Origin: Longilinea sp035560795
Lineage (GTDB): Bacteria; Chloroflexota; Anaerolineae; Anaerolineales; Anaerolineaceae
Direction of reading: 5' to 3'
NCBI GenBank assembly: GCA_035560795.1
Contig: DATMYV010000005.1
Location: 1-64,000 of the forward strand
DNA: 64,000 bases
This document shows positions 50,656 through 59,174 of this stretch, piece after piece. The position numbers were made by a program, and so were the translations under genes. The notes beneath the pieces are model-generated. The model had not been told where the DNA came from. It did not search any database and saw only the letters and a list, made by a program, of their open reading frames with translations. Within the stretch, counting starts at the first letter, position 1. Each line of letters begins with the position of its first letter.

Positions 50656-51483
50656 TTGAGTGGAAAAAATGAAAGCCCAAATAGGTTGAGGATTCTGGTT
50701 CGCGGCGGAGGGGACCTAGCCAGTGGCGTTGTTTTGCGTTTATGGCGCGCTGGCTGGGATGTCCTCATCACTGAAATTAGCCAGCCTCTGGCTGTGCGCA
50801 GGTTGGTCTCCTTTGCAAATGCAGTTTATTTAGGTGAAATGGATATAGAAGGTATCCACTCAGTGCTGGTATCGACGCCCGGGGATGCACAGGCAGCCCT
50901 TACGAGGCGGGTGGTGCCGGTCATTGTTGATGAAGGTGCTGAATCGCGCGAATGGTTTAAACCCCAGGTGCTGGTGGATGCGCGCATGTTGAAAAAAACA
51001 GCCGGTATTTCCCATCCAGCGGCGCCACTCTCAATTGGACTCGGCCCGGGATTTATGGCCGGTAAGGACTGTCATGCAGTCGTTGAAACGAAAAGGGGAC
51101 CATTCCTGGGAAGAGTCTATTGGCAGGGAGAAGCCGAACCAGATTCGGGAATTCCCGAGTCCATAGCCAACTTTAGTTCTGAACGTGTTCTTCGCACGCC
51201 AGTAGATGGCGTATTTAAAGAAACAATTCCAATTGGAAGTTTTGTCGAAAAAGGAGATTTAATTGCATGCGTGGGTCAGTGGCAGCTGCTAGCCCCTTTT
51301 AATGGCGTTGTCCGTGGTTTGGTATGGGACGGACTCGTTGTACAAAGGAATATGAAAATAGGGGATGTCGATCCGCGGGGTGATGCTCGATTATGCCGTC
51401 TAATCTCTGAAAAATCGCTTGCAATCGGAGGCGCAGTTTTGGAGGCAATCCTTATTTGGCAGGCAGACGAAATTTCTAGATGA
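50656..51483 (+). CDS. YqeB family selenium-dependent hydroxylase accessory protein
   Basis: A 275-residue protein with the YqeB signature LVRGGGDLASGVVLRLWRAGW (part of about 14-34), then VDARMLKK, IGLGPGFMAGKDCHAVVETKRG and a biotinyl-like tail VEKGDLIACVG...LVWDGLVV. YqeB occurs in genomes with selenium-dependent molybdenum hydroxylases and is thought to help make the labile Se-Mo cofactor, but its reaction is unproven. The start is TTG at 50656; no in-frame ATG precedes the conserved region. No selD gene is in the window. Confidence 0.9.
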   Translation: MSGKNESPNRLRILVRGGGDLASGVVLRLWRAGWDVLITEISQPLAVRRLVSFANAVYLGEMDIEGIHSVLVSTPGDAQAALTRRVVPVIVDEGAESREWFKPQVLVDARMLKKTAGISHPAAPLSIGLGPGFMAGKDCHAVVETKRGPFLGRVYWQGEAEPDSGIPESIANFSSERVLRTPVDGVFKETIPIGSFVEKGDLIACVGQWQLLAPFNGVVRGLVWDGLVVQRNMKIGDVDPRGDARLCRLISEKSLAIGGAVLEAILIWQADEISR

Positions 51484-51487
51484 CTGA

Positions 51488-52810
51488 ATGAACCTTCGAA
51501 CAGCGTTGCGAGTAGTTGAACCAACAAATGTTGCCTTTGTGGGGGCTGGGGGAAAGACGACTGCCATATTTCGGTTAGCCCGGGAACTTCCTACACCTGT
51601 AATCATCACGACAACAACCCACATAGGCACCTGGCAAATACCGCAAGCCGATTGCTGGATCACTGACCCAACGCTATTGGAGGGTGAGGTAGCGTCTGGA
51701 AACAAGGTCATAGTCTTTACTGGAAAAAGTGTCAACGATGACCGCGCCGCTGGGTTAAGTCCTCGGGAGATAGATGACCTGCAACATTTTGTAAAAGCGA
51801 AAGGCTGGAGCCTATTAATTGAGGCTGACGGTGCCCGTCGTTTGCCCCTCAAAGCGCCTGGGCAAAATGAGCCTGTAATTCCGCCCTGGGTCGAGAATGT
51901 GGTGGTTGTTGCCGGGCTTACAGGCTTGAATAAGCCGTTGGGTAATGCGCATATCCATAGATATCAAATATTCTCGCAGCTTAGCGGTTTGCCATTAGGG
52001 GATCCAGTAGGGGAGGATGCTCTTCTGAAAGTTCTATTAGATCCATCCGGCGGGTTGAAATCGATCCAGGAGAATGCACGAAAAATTGTTTTTCTGAATC
52101 AGGCTGATGACGAATCCTTGACCGCTGCCGCGAACCAACTGACATCCAAATTATTGGATGGATATGATGTGGCAATATACGGCAGGTTGAATAATGAGCC
52201 GAAGGATGAAATCATAGCCTCCAAAGAGCCAATTGCCGGCATCATTCTGGCGGCCGGCGGCTCGACCCGGTTTGGCAAGCCAAAGCAAGAATTGTTATGG
52301 CGTGGGAAGACTTTTCTGGAAAACGTCGTTTCAGTCGCAGACATGGCCGAGCTAAGATGCGTATATTTAATTCAATCAAATAATGCGTATAGCCAATATA
52401 TTTCCAATGTTAATAAAAATAATTTCATTTCATTAAATAATCAAAACTGGCAACTTGGCCAAAGCACGTCCATACGGTTAGGGCTACAATCGCTTCCACC
52501 AAACACCGGCGGGGCGGTTTTCTTATTAGGTGATCAGCCGCAAATTCCAGCCCAGCTTATCCAGGATTTGGTTGATAGACATGCCGCTACACATGCACCA
52601 ATCATAGCCCCCTTCGTTGGAGGACGCCGTGCTAACCCGGTGCTTTTTGACCGGTGCACCTTTCCGGACCTGTTGGCACTGGAAGGGGATACAGGAGGCC
52701 GCGGGTTAATTGCAAAATACCCGGTTGAATACATTCCATGGAATGATGAAAGTATTCTGCTGGATGTTGATACACCTGAAGATTATGGACGATTGCTTGA
52801 GTTTGAATAA
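51488..52810 (+). CDS. YqeC-MocA fusion (hydroxylase maturation)
   Basis: A 440-residue fusion. Residues 1-235 are YqeC: P-loop-like FVGAGGKTTAIFRLA (about 17-31), ITTTTHIG and LIEADGARRLPLKAP. Residues about 247-440 are a MocA-type nucleotidyltransferase: IILAAGGSTRFGKPKQEL, FLLGDQPQI and the final VDTPEDYGRL. MocA makes molybdopterin cytosine dinucleotide from CTP; YqeC is a selenium-hydroxylase-associated NTPase-like protein. The join is clean without a frameshift. It follows yqeB by 4 bp and overlaps the next mocA-like gene by 1 bp. Confidence 0.9.
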   Translation: MNLRTALRVVEPTNVAFVGAGGKTTAIFRLARELPTPVIITTTTHIGTWQIPQADCWITDPTLLEGEVASGNKVIVFTGKSVNDDRAAGLSPREIDDLQHFVKAKGWSLLIEADGARRLPLKAPGQNEPVIPPWVENVVVVAGLTGLNKPLGNAHIHRYQIFSQLSGLPLGDPVGEDALLKVLLDPSGGLKSIQENARKIVFLNQADDESLTAAANQLTSKLLDGYDVAIYGRLNNEPKDEIIASKEPIAGIILAAGGSTRFGKPKQELLWRGKTFLENVVSVADMAELRCVYLIQSNNAYSQYISNVNKNNFISLNNQNWQLGQSTSIRLGLQSLPPNTGGAVFLLGDQPQIPAQLIQDLVDRHAATHAPIIAPFVGGRRANPVLFDRCTFPDLLALEGDTGGRGLIAKYPVEYIPWNDESILLDVDTPEDYGRLLEFE

Positions 52811-53415
52811 TGAATGATATTGCTGCAGTCATTCTGGCCGCTGGACGGTCAACGCGAATGGGATCATCCAAAATGCTCCTTCCTTGGAAAGACAAAACCG
52901 TTTTGGACTCCGTAATTGATCTGGCTGAATCCGCCGGCCTCAATCCAATTGTCGTCGTGACCGGAGCATTTCATGACGATATACATTTACTGTTGTCAAA
53001 ATACTTCAAAAGGATCGAAGAAATCCATAACCCTTCTTATGCACAACTCGAAATGTTTCACTCGATAAAATTAGGTGTGGAATCGCTCGTACAACGCTGC
53101 GGAGCAGCCATTATTTTTTTAGGAGATCAACCACAAATTGAAACCGAATTAATTGATGATTTAATCTCCCGGTTCAACGAAAAGAAATCACGGGTCATTA
53201 TTCCCAGCTTTCAAATGCACCGGGGCCATCCAATCGTAATCCACCAGGATCTTTTTCCAGAAATTTTAGCAACGCCGGATGATAAGAACCTGAAGAGTTT
53301 CTTAAACCTTCATTCGTCTGAAATCGATTATGTTGTTGTAAACACCTCTTCAGTTTTACAGGACATGGATTCACCTGAGGATTATCATCGACTGAAGAAT
53401 AATCAAAAGGAGTAG
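52810..53415 (+). CDS. MocA-like molybdenum cofactor cytidylyltransferase
   Basis: A 201-residue stand-alone nucleotidyltransferase with AVILAAGRSTRMGSSKMLLPW (part of about 5-25), HNPSYAQLEMFHSI, IIFLGDQPQI (about 99-108) and DMDSPEDY. It is a second MocA-like domain next to the one fused to YqeC. It could convert the molybdenum cofactor to its cytosine dinucleotide or use another nucleotide. The MocA half of the fusion has LAAGGSTRFGKPKQ where this protein has LAAGRSTRMGSSKM, so the two may differ in substrate. TAATG overlap couples it to the fusion gene. Confidence 0.88.
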   Translation: MNDIAAVILAAGRSTRMGSSKMLLPWKDKTVLDSVIDLAESAGLNPIVVVTGAFHDDIHLLLSKYFKRIEEIHNPSYAQLEMFHSIKLGVESLVQRCGAAIIFLGDQPQIETELIDDLISRFNEKKSRVIIPSFQMHRGHPIVIHQDLFPEILATPDDKNLKSFLNLHSSEIDYVVVNTSSVLQDMDSPEDYHRLKNNQKE

Positions 53416-53430
53416 CCTCAAAGCAAATTC

Positions 53431-54282
53431 ATGTCAACTTTGAAAATCATTCGAATTCCCGTCATTATCAGTCAAAAATCATATACCGTACTCGAAGATG
53501 AGGAAATTCATTCGTTGGATGAGGCTTCCAGGCATATTCCGGCAGGCGTTTATACAACCTTTCGCACATATCAAAAATTCTTTGTCTTACATCTGCGTGA
53601 CCATTTCGAGAGACTTGAGAATTCGGCAAGCCTGACCGGAAAAGGCATTCAGCTTGACAGAGATCGCATTCGAATTGATTTACGAAAAGCGCTGATCCAA
53701 TTTCCGGAAATCGAAGCGCGCGTACGCGTCTCAATCGATTTAACAAAAGAGATTGGGGAGGTTTATCTCATTCTCGAAGGATTACATACCCCTTCTCGAG
53801 AGGATTATCATTCTGGGGTCGCGGTCATAACCCGAACAATGCATCGAGAGAATCCCGAAGCCAAGGTAACCAGCTTTATTGCGGAGGCGAGCGAAATTCG
53901 AAAAGCGAGCAGCCAACTTCTAATCAATGAGACATTGATGGTTTCAGAGGACGGATCAATTCTTGAAGGATTGAGTTCTAATTTTTTTGCGGTCAGGAAT
54001 GATGTCATTTATACTGCTGGCAAAGGAATTTTACAGGGTATTACGCGGAAAACAGTGGTAGATATCGCCGAATCGATAGGAATATCGGTAAATCTTCAAC
54101 CGATGAAGGTCGGAGATCTTAGTCATTATTCAGAAGCATTTATTACCAGCGCTAGCCGGGCGATATTGCCTGTCATCCGAATTGATGACCGCGTTGTGGG
54201 GAACGGCCAAGTAGGAAAAATCACTCAGGCGCTTCAAATTGCATTTCAAAGCAATTTGGATACTTTCCTTGAAGAAATATAA
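53431..54282 (+). CDS. Class IV PLP-dependent aminotransferase
   Basis: A 283-residue fold-type IV PLP enzyme. GVYTTFRTYQKFFVLHLRDHFERL (about 38-61) is the usual N-terminal block, AKVTSF (about 146-151) carries the PLP Lys, LLINETLMVSEDGSILEGLSSNFF (about 166-189) is the signature, and GITRKTVVDIAE follows. The family covers branched-chain and D-amino-acid aminotransferases and aminodeoxychorismate lyase; I cannot choose between them. It is the last gene of the cluster, 15 bp after mocA, and its stop codon abuts the stop of the convergent gene. A role in the cluster is unclear. Confidence 0.85.
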   Translation: MSTLKIIRIPVIISQKSYTVLEDEEIHSLDEASRHIPAGVYTTFRTYQKFFVLHLRDHFERLENSASLTGKGIQLDRDRIRIDLRKALIQFPEIEARVRVSIDLTKEIGEVYLILEGLHTPSREDYHSGVAVITRTMHRENPEAKVTSFIAEASEIRKASSQLLINETLMVSEDGSILEGLSSNFFAVRNDVIYTAGKGILQGITRKTVVDIAESIGISVNLQPMKVGDLSHYSEAFITSASRAILPVIRIDDRVVGNGQVGKITQALQIAFQSNLDTFLEEI

Positions 54283-54603
54283 TTATCCTTCTCCAGAATC
54301 ATCATCGATGGACTCATCTGTCTCATTGATGCCATCATTTAGGTCGGTGAGATCATTTTCAGTCGAAGGCATTTGCAACTCGCCACGGTCCATCTGTTCA
54401 AGGATTTTTTGAGCATCCTGAATTTGATTCTCTAGAACATAAATCTTTGCTTCGCCAAGTGGACCGATTGTTAATCCATAAGCGATCCCTGCGCTTTCCT
54501 GGCTTGTAAATGCGCTGATACCAAATGACTTCAACAATGCCACAATCGATTCGGCCAGGATATGCCCTGTTGCAGAATAGGCCAGTACATATTCAGGTTT
54601 CAT
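54283..54603 (-). CDS. DUF2007-like signal-transduction-type protein
   Basis: A 106-residue protein. The first 70 residues form a beta-alpha-beta domain (VLAYSATGHILAESIVALLKSFGISAFTS then IYVLENQIQDAQKIL) resembling DUF2007, whose founding member was described as a putative signal-transducing protein. The C-terminal 35 residues are strongly acidic. A GAGGAG site precedes the ATG. It lies 80 bp after the methyltransferase gene, with an inverted repeat GGGATT/AATCCC (54633-54650) between them. Function is unknown. Confidence 0.7.
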   Translation of the reverse strand: MKPEYVLAYSATGHILAESIVALLKSFGISAFTSQESAGIAYGLTIGPLGEAKIYVLENQIQDAQKILEQMDRGELQMPSTENDLTDLNDGINETDESIDDDSGEG

Positions 54604-54683
54604 CGTTTCATCTCCTCAAGGGTCAAACAAGCGGGATTGCTTTTAATCCCACAATACTCATTGTATCACCGTAAAAGGCACGG

Positions 54684-55253
54684 CTAACCAGGCAACCTCG
54701 CAATCAAACTGGCCACAGATTTTTTCCCGCCCCGGGCTGAGGTACGCCAGCCCTCCTGATATTCGAGGATATTCCAACCTGTAAATAATTGAAACAGTTC
54801 ACCATTTTGAAGAAGAAATTCTTCGGGCATATCCGGTTTAATTTCCAACATATCGACGGTCAAGGTTTCGACAATTGCAATTCCGTTCGGTTGCAGAATC
54901 CGAGAAAAATCCCGGATAATTTCACGGTCCAGAAAATAGAAATTCAAGATTGTTGAAAAAGCCTTGGCTGGAAAGAAATACTCATTTAAATCGGCAACAA
55001 CCGCCATCAATTGCGGACAATCCTTTTTGGCTTGAAAAACCGCTGCGTTTGAAATATCTACTCCAAGAACCTGGTAGCCGCGCTCAACCATCCAACGGGC
55101 GTTGGCGCCCAACCCCATTGCCAGGTCAAGAACCAAACCATTTTGGTTCAGATATGGAAGAGCGCGTTCAAGGATGACTCTAGGCTCGGACCCCTGTTGA
55201 TAGTATGCGGTCCGGTAACGCTTATTCCAACGCTGAGCATCTTCAACCGCCAT
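54684..55253 (-). CDS. Class I SAM-dependent methyltransferase
   Basis: A 189-residue methyltransferase. LVLDLAMGLGANARWMVERGYQVLGVDIS (about 40-68) is motif I and the end of strand 2; the usual G-x-G-x-G reads MGLGAN. IVETLTVD comes later. Size and features fit the TehB/UbiE-like small methyltransferases. The substrate is unknown. It overlaps the end of the MrfB-like exonuclease gene by 11 bp, so it is translated from the helicase operon. Confidence 0.85.
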   Translation of the reverse strand: MAVEDAQRWNKRYRTAYYQQGSEPRVILERALPYLNQNGLVLDLAMGLGANARWMVERGYQVLGVDISNAAVFQAKKDCPQLMAVVADLNEYFFPAKAFSTILNFYFLDREIIRDFSRILQPNGIAIVETLTVDMLEIKPDMPEEFLLQNGELFQLFTGWNILEYQEGWRTSARGGKKSVASLIARLPG

Positions 55254-56490
55254 CTTCTAAAGCCCCGGTCCGGATCTTTCTCATTAACCGGTCGCGCCGG
55301 TGTTCCAATTCGGATTTCCAATAAAGCTTTTCAGAGGGGCGCAGGGGTAACAACAGCAACCAACCCAGTGCATTATCAGTCCAACGCAACGCGTCCATTG
55401 GTAGACGCTCGTGATGCTCATAATATTTAGCCAATTCAATTGCTGCAGGGATATCCTGCTGTTCTGCCGCGCGCTGCCATAGAGCGATTGTTTCAGGCCA
55501 CGCGTTACGTTTCCGGTATATCGATGCGTAACGGTGCAGGGTTTGAATGAAAATTGGCTGTGGCAAGCCAGCATTTAATCCGGCTTCATATAGTTCAATC
55601 GATTTTCCAAGATCACCCATTTCCTCATAAATCTGGGCAATTGCAACCAAATCCAAACCTTCGGTAGGTTCAATTTTCAAAGGGTTTTCCAGCAAATGGG
55701 CGTCATAATGCAAGAGAGCTGCCAGCGAGAGAATATCCATGGCATTGTGGTAAAGCACGCCCTTCATTGGCCGCGCGTCCCCGCTGCGAAGGTAATCCAC
55801 ATAGATTTGCGGAACCATCCAACCTGGAATTTCTTCCCCGCTCCTGACAACTCCCAGGATATCCCTCTCCAGATCGCCCAAGGCCCTGGATGGTAAGCGA
55901 TTGCGCCAGAGCCTGCGGGCCAGCGGTAATAGATCAAGGTGCGCCATATTTGAAAATGGAGTAGTGATGCTGTTAATGAGATGTCTTGAGTTAAGCAGGG
56001 GAATGTCAAACGTCTTTCCATTAAACGTCACAACCGTTTTGAACGGCGCGACTATCCGGTTTAGCACAGCCAGCATGGCGGGTTCTTCCCCCGGATTACG
56101 CATGAATAATTGCACCAAACGGAATCCATCCGGATTCCAGATTCCGAGACCCACCAGGAAGGCAAAGGTTCCTGCTCCTCCAGCCAAACCGGTGGTCTCA
56201 GTATCCAAAAAGATCAATTGATCGATCTGGTTTGATTTTTCGATGTCCGTTTTTCCCCATTCGCGCACTAATTGCAAATTGAGCGGTGCATCGAAATGAA
56301 CCTGACCGTGCTGATAGTGAATATCAAATTGCTGCGTTATCTGAAAAACAACGCCAAGAGGTGTTTCGATTTCCTCCCCGGCAATAACGTCTTCAATTGG
56401 AAAGCGGTCTTGGGCTGAGTGGGGTCGTAGATTCTGCGTCCCAAGCTGCACACCAAGCGCCTTCAAACGGTCGCTCAACGATTCCATCAA
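55243..56490 (-). CDS. MrfB/YprB-like 3'-5' exonuclease with TPR-like repeats
   Basis: A 415-residue protein. An RNase H-like exonuclease domain (about 90-270) holds FLDTETTGL (DEDD Asp and Glu), VVTFNGKTFDIPLL and the final HNAMDILSLAALL with the last catalytic Asp. Residues about 285-400 contain TPR-like helix pairs (IYEEMGDLGKSIELYEAGL). In Bacillus subtilis the helicase MrfA and exonuclease MrfB repair mitomycin adducts. Here the gene overlaps the helicase gene by 4 bp (ATGA) and should act with it. Confidence 0.88.
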   Translation of the reverse strand: MMESLSDRLKALGVQLGTQNLRPHSAQDRFPIEDVIAGEEIETPLGVVFQITQQFDIHYQHGQVHFDAPLNLQLVREWGKTDIEKSNQIDQLIFLDTETTGLAGGAGTFAFLVGLGIWNPDGFRLVQLFMRNPGEEPAMLAVLNRIVAPFKTVVTFNGKTFDIPLLNSRHLINSITTPFSNMAHLDLLPLARRLWRNRLPSRALGDLERDILGVVRSGEEIPGWMVPQIYVDYLRSGDARPMKGVLYHNAMDILSLAALLHYDAHLLENPLKIEPTEGLDLVAIAQIYEEMGDLGKSIELYEAGLNAGLPQPIFIQTLHRYASIYRKRNAWPETIALWQRAAEQQDIPAAIELAKYYEHHERLPMDALRWTDNALGWLLLLPLRPSEKLYWKSELEHRRDRLMRKIRTGALEDGG

Positions 56491-59045
56491 GTCACCACCA
56501 ATTGGCCGTCAGATGTCAGGACTTGTAGAAGTGCCAGAGCTTCTTGTTTACCGCCAGCGCCATTTTCTCCCCCGGGTCCAACACAAGAAGGGCAGCCATC
56601 CTGGCATGGACAGCGGTTTACCAACTCCAAAGCTTCTTTGAGCAAACTGTCATGCATATGGTAGAGTGCCTCGCTCAAACCGATTCCAGCTGGTACCTGA
56701 TCGTAAAGGAGAACCACCGGACGGCCATCCGTCAGGGGAGATTGGATATCTGAGATTGCGCCTAAATCTTCTGTATCACACATCACAAATAACGGTGCTA
56801 ACTGGCTGAGTACATAACGGACCCCTGAAAGGCCGCTGCAAATTTTCACGACCAGTTCAGCTCTGCGGTGGCAACTTGGGCATAATGTAACCAGGTTCTC
56901 CAGATTATTTGCCTGTTCAAGCGAGACGAACGATCGTAAAGGCACCTTATGGTGGACATGGTGGGGCCGATCGGTTTCAGGCGCCCCGCACATCTGACAG
57001 GTGAATTGATCGCGCTCCCGCACAAGCTGACGCACATTGTTCCAGTTTGATCCGTAATTATTGGCATCATTTGTCCACAATTGGTTCTGGCGCAAATAGT
57101 CAATCGCTTCATCCACAAGTGTGAACCAGTAACCAGTTGTTCTGAGATGGTTGGGCGGAAGGTCAAGCAATTCCTGTCCCAGGGTTTCCCGGGTTATCCA
57201 ATTAATTTTGCGGAATCCAACGATCTGAGTGGTCACTTGAATTTCACCCCAGGTTTTTTCGCCTCTCAGTGTGGGGGAGGTCTCAATAACAGAGATTTTC
57301 TCAACTTCTGTCTGATGTTTCGCTTCTGTGAAATACTCCTCATTGCTTTCAACCAGCTTTGCTTCAAATTGTTCCAGATCAAGGTCCTTCACCAAGTAGG
57401 ATTGTCCTTCGTGTAGATAAATCGCTCCCGGGTGAACCAGCCAGGTTGAACTAATCTGATCCACCGTGCCAATAATCCGTGAATTTCCTTCGTCCTCAAG
57501 TCGTAGCACCACATTCTGAGCAGTTGCATTTCGCAAGGAAATTTCTTGGGCGGGGTATTGATCCGCAATCCAGTAATACCGATTCTCTGTGGAATGTAAA
57601 AGCCCAGTCTGTTCCAATAAATCCAAAAACTCCTTAAGGGTCTCCCAGGTAATCGTGCCAAATTTCTCGCCAGGTCGAAATGGTAATTCGAATGCAGCAC
57701 AGCGGATATGCTGCAATAGGATGAGTGGGTTATCTGGATTGATCAAAGCATTTTCAGGCGACCGGTCGGTCACAAATTCGGGGTGTTGAATCAGATACTG
57801 ATCAATGGGGGCAGCCGATGCCACTAGAATGCCCACCGATGTTCCGCTGCGGCGTCCTGCACGGCCAATTTGCTGCCGCAAGGATGCGATTGTTCCAGGA
57901 TAGCCCACCACGATTGATGCATCCATGCCGCCAATATCAATGCCAAGTTCGAGGGCGCTGGTCGCGACCACGGCATGCACATTCCCTGATCGCAAACCTC
58001 GTTCAATCGATCTTCTTTCGTTGGCCAGATATCCGCTCCGGTAGCCATGAATTTGCTTTTGTTCTTCTGGATAACGGCTGTGCAAAGCACGCAAAATCAT
58101 CTCAACAGACCGTCTGGCCCGGGCAAAAAGGATTGTTTGTACGCGATATGCCAATAAATCCCCGGCCAATTGGACACCTTCGGAGGAGGCTGACCGCCGA
58201 ATGCCAAGATCGGCATCGATAATGGGCGGATTATACAGGATAAAATTCTTCTCCCCGTTTGGCGAAGAATCCTCATCCACCAATTTGCATTGTTCTTCGG
58301 TCAACCGTTCTGCCAGTGCCAACGGATTGGAAATCGTTGCGGATGTCAGAATGAACTGCGGGTATGCACCATAGTGAGCCGCAATCCGTTTTAACCGCCG
58401 AATGACATTGGCAACATGCGAGCCAAATACGCCCCGGTAGACATGCAACTCATCAATAACGATGAAGCGCAGGTTACGAAGGAATTCCGCCCAAAGGGTA
58501 TGCTGTGGCAGGATGCCGGTATGAAGCATATCTGGATTTGTTAGCAGTAAGCGAGCATTTGAACGGATAAATGCACGGTGAGCCGTCGGCGTATCCCCGT
58601 CGTAAGTTCCGGCAGGCACGACCCCACCAAGCTGTTCGTCAAGTTGGGTTAATGTTTCTTGTTGGTCATGGGCTAATGCTTTGGTTGGAAAAATATAGAT
58701 AGCGCGGGCATTAGAATCGCGAATTAACCCGTCAAAAACCGGCAAGTTGTAACACAATGTTTTTCCACTGGCAGTGCTCGTGGAAACCACTGCGTTCAAA
58801 CCCATTTTAATTGTTTGGTATGCTAATTTTTGGTGTTGGTAAATCCCTTTATAACCGAGCTCTTCCAAGGTTTTGCCAAGAACAGGAGTCAATTCAGCGG
58901 GCAAAGGATAAAGAACTGCCTTCCTCGCAGGAGTAACAGTCCAATGGACGATATTGTCGCTTATTTCATGGTCCTTATGCCAACGTAGAAGAAGCGAGTC
59001 AAGATTTCCTTGTGGAGAGTCCATATTTAGCGGCTGTCGAAACAT
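56487..59045 (-). CDS. MrfA/YprA-like helicase with HNH module and DUF1998 domain
   Basis: An 852-residue superfamily 2 helicase. Motif I is STASGKT (about 94-100), motif II is VIDELHVYRG (DEVH-type), and VATSALELGIDIGGMD and GRAGRRSG are motifs V and VI. An HNH nuclease-like segment lies at about 670-730 (CQMC, HHVHHKVPL, NLVTLCPSCH), followed by the DUF1998 domain ending in CPCQDGCPSC, the zinc site of MrfA. MrfA-type helicases unwind damaged DNA in 3'-5' direction. The HNH insert is unusual relative to the Bacillus protein. It is the first gene of an operon with mrfB-like, methyltransferase and possibly DUF2007 genes. Confidence 0.88.
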   Translation of the reverse strand: MFRQPLNMDSPQGNLDSLLLRWHKDHEISDNIVHWTVTPARKAVLYPLPAELTPVLGKTLEELGYKGIYQHQKLAYQTIKMGLNAVVSTSTASGKTLCYNLPVFDGLIRDSNARAIYIFPTKALAHDQQETLTQLDEQLGGVVPAGTYDGDTPTAHRAFIRSNARLLLTNPDMLHTGILPQHTLWAEFLRNLRFIVIDELHVYRGVFGSHVANVIRRLKRIAAHYGAYPQFILTSATISNPLALAERLTEEQCKLVDEDSSPNGEKNFILYNPPIIDADLGIRRSASSEGVQLAGDLLAYRVQTILFARARRSVEMILRALHSRYPEEQKQIHGYRSGYLANERRSIERGLRSGNVHAVVATSALELGIDIGGMDASIVVGYPGTIASLRQQIGRAGRRSGTSVGILVASAAPIDQYLIQHPEFVTDRSPENALINPDNPLILLQHIRCAAFELPFRPGEKFGTITWETLKEFLDLLEQTGLLHSTENRYYWIADQYPAQEISLRNATAQNVVLRLEDEGNSRIIGTVDQISSTWLVHPGAIYLHEGQSYLVKDLDLEQFEAKLVESNEEYFTEAKHQTEVEKISVIETSPTLRGEKTWGEIQVTTQIVGFRKINWITRETLGQELLDLPPNHLRTTGYWFTLVDEAIDYLRQNQLWTNDANNYGSNWNNVRQLVRERDQFTCQMCGAPETDRPHHVHHKVPLRSFVSLEQANNLENLVTLCPSCHRRAELVVKICSGLSGVRYVLSQLAPLFVMCDTEDLGAISDIQSPLTDGRPVVLLYDQVPAGIGLSEALYHMHDSLLKEALELVNRCPCQDGCPSCVGPGGENGAGGKQEALALLQVLTSDGQLVVT
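56856..57038 (-). other. HNH nuclease module inside the MrfA-like helicase
   Basis: This coding segment (about residues 670-730) has C-x2-C, the H-x-H-H core, an Asn, and C-x2-C-H in HNH order and spacing, sitting between the helicase core and the DUF1998 zinc domain. All metal and catalytic positions look intact. Confidence 0.75.
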
Positions 59046-59111
59046 AGAACATTTTTACCCCAAATAATCCTGCAAAGCAAGCCCGACAATATATTCACCA
59101 TACCTGTGCAG

Positions 59112-59139
59112 TTTACAAGATTCCGGTTTTGAATATACT
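59112..59139 (+). promoter_or_regulatory. Promoter of the MFS-prepilin peptidase pair
   Basis: TTTACA (59112-59117) and TATACT (59134-59139) are 16 bp apart, and the ATG lies 35 bp downstream with a GGAGAT ribosome site. Confidence 0.5.
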
Positions 59140-59174
59140 GGTGTTTATCCCAGATAGCACACAATGGAGATCCT

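Noticed and set aside
54633..54650. Terminator upstream of the DUF2007-like gene
   Set aside because: GGGATT/AATCCC is a short hairpin without a T-run on either strand; it could be a leader structure but cannot be called a terminator.
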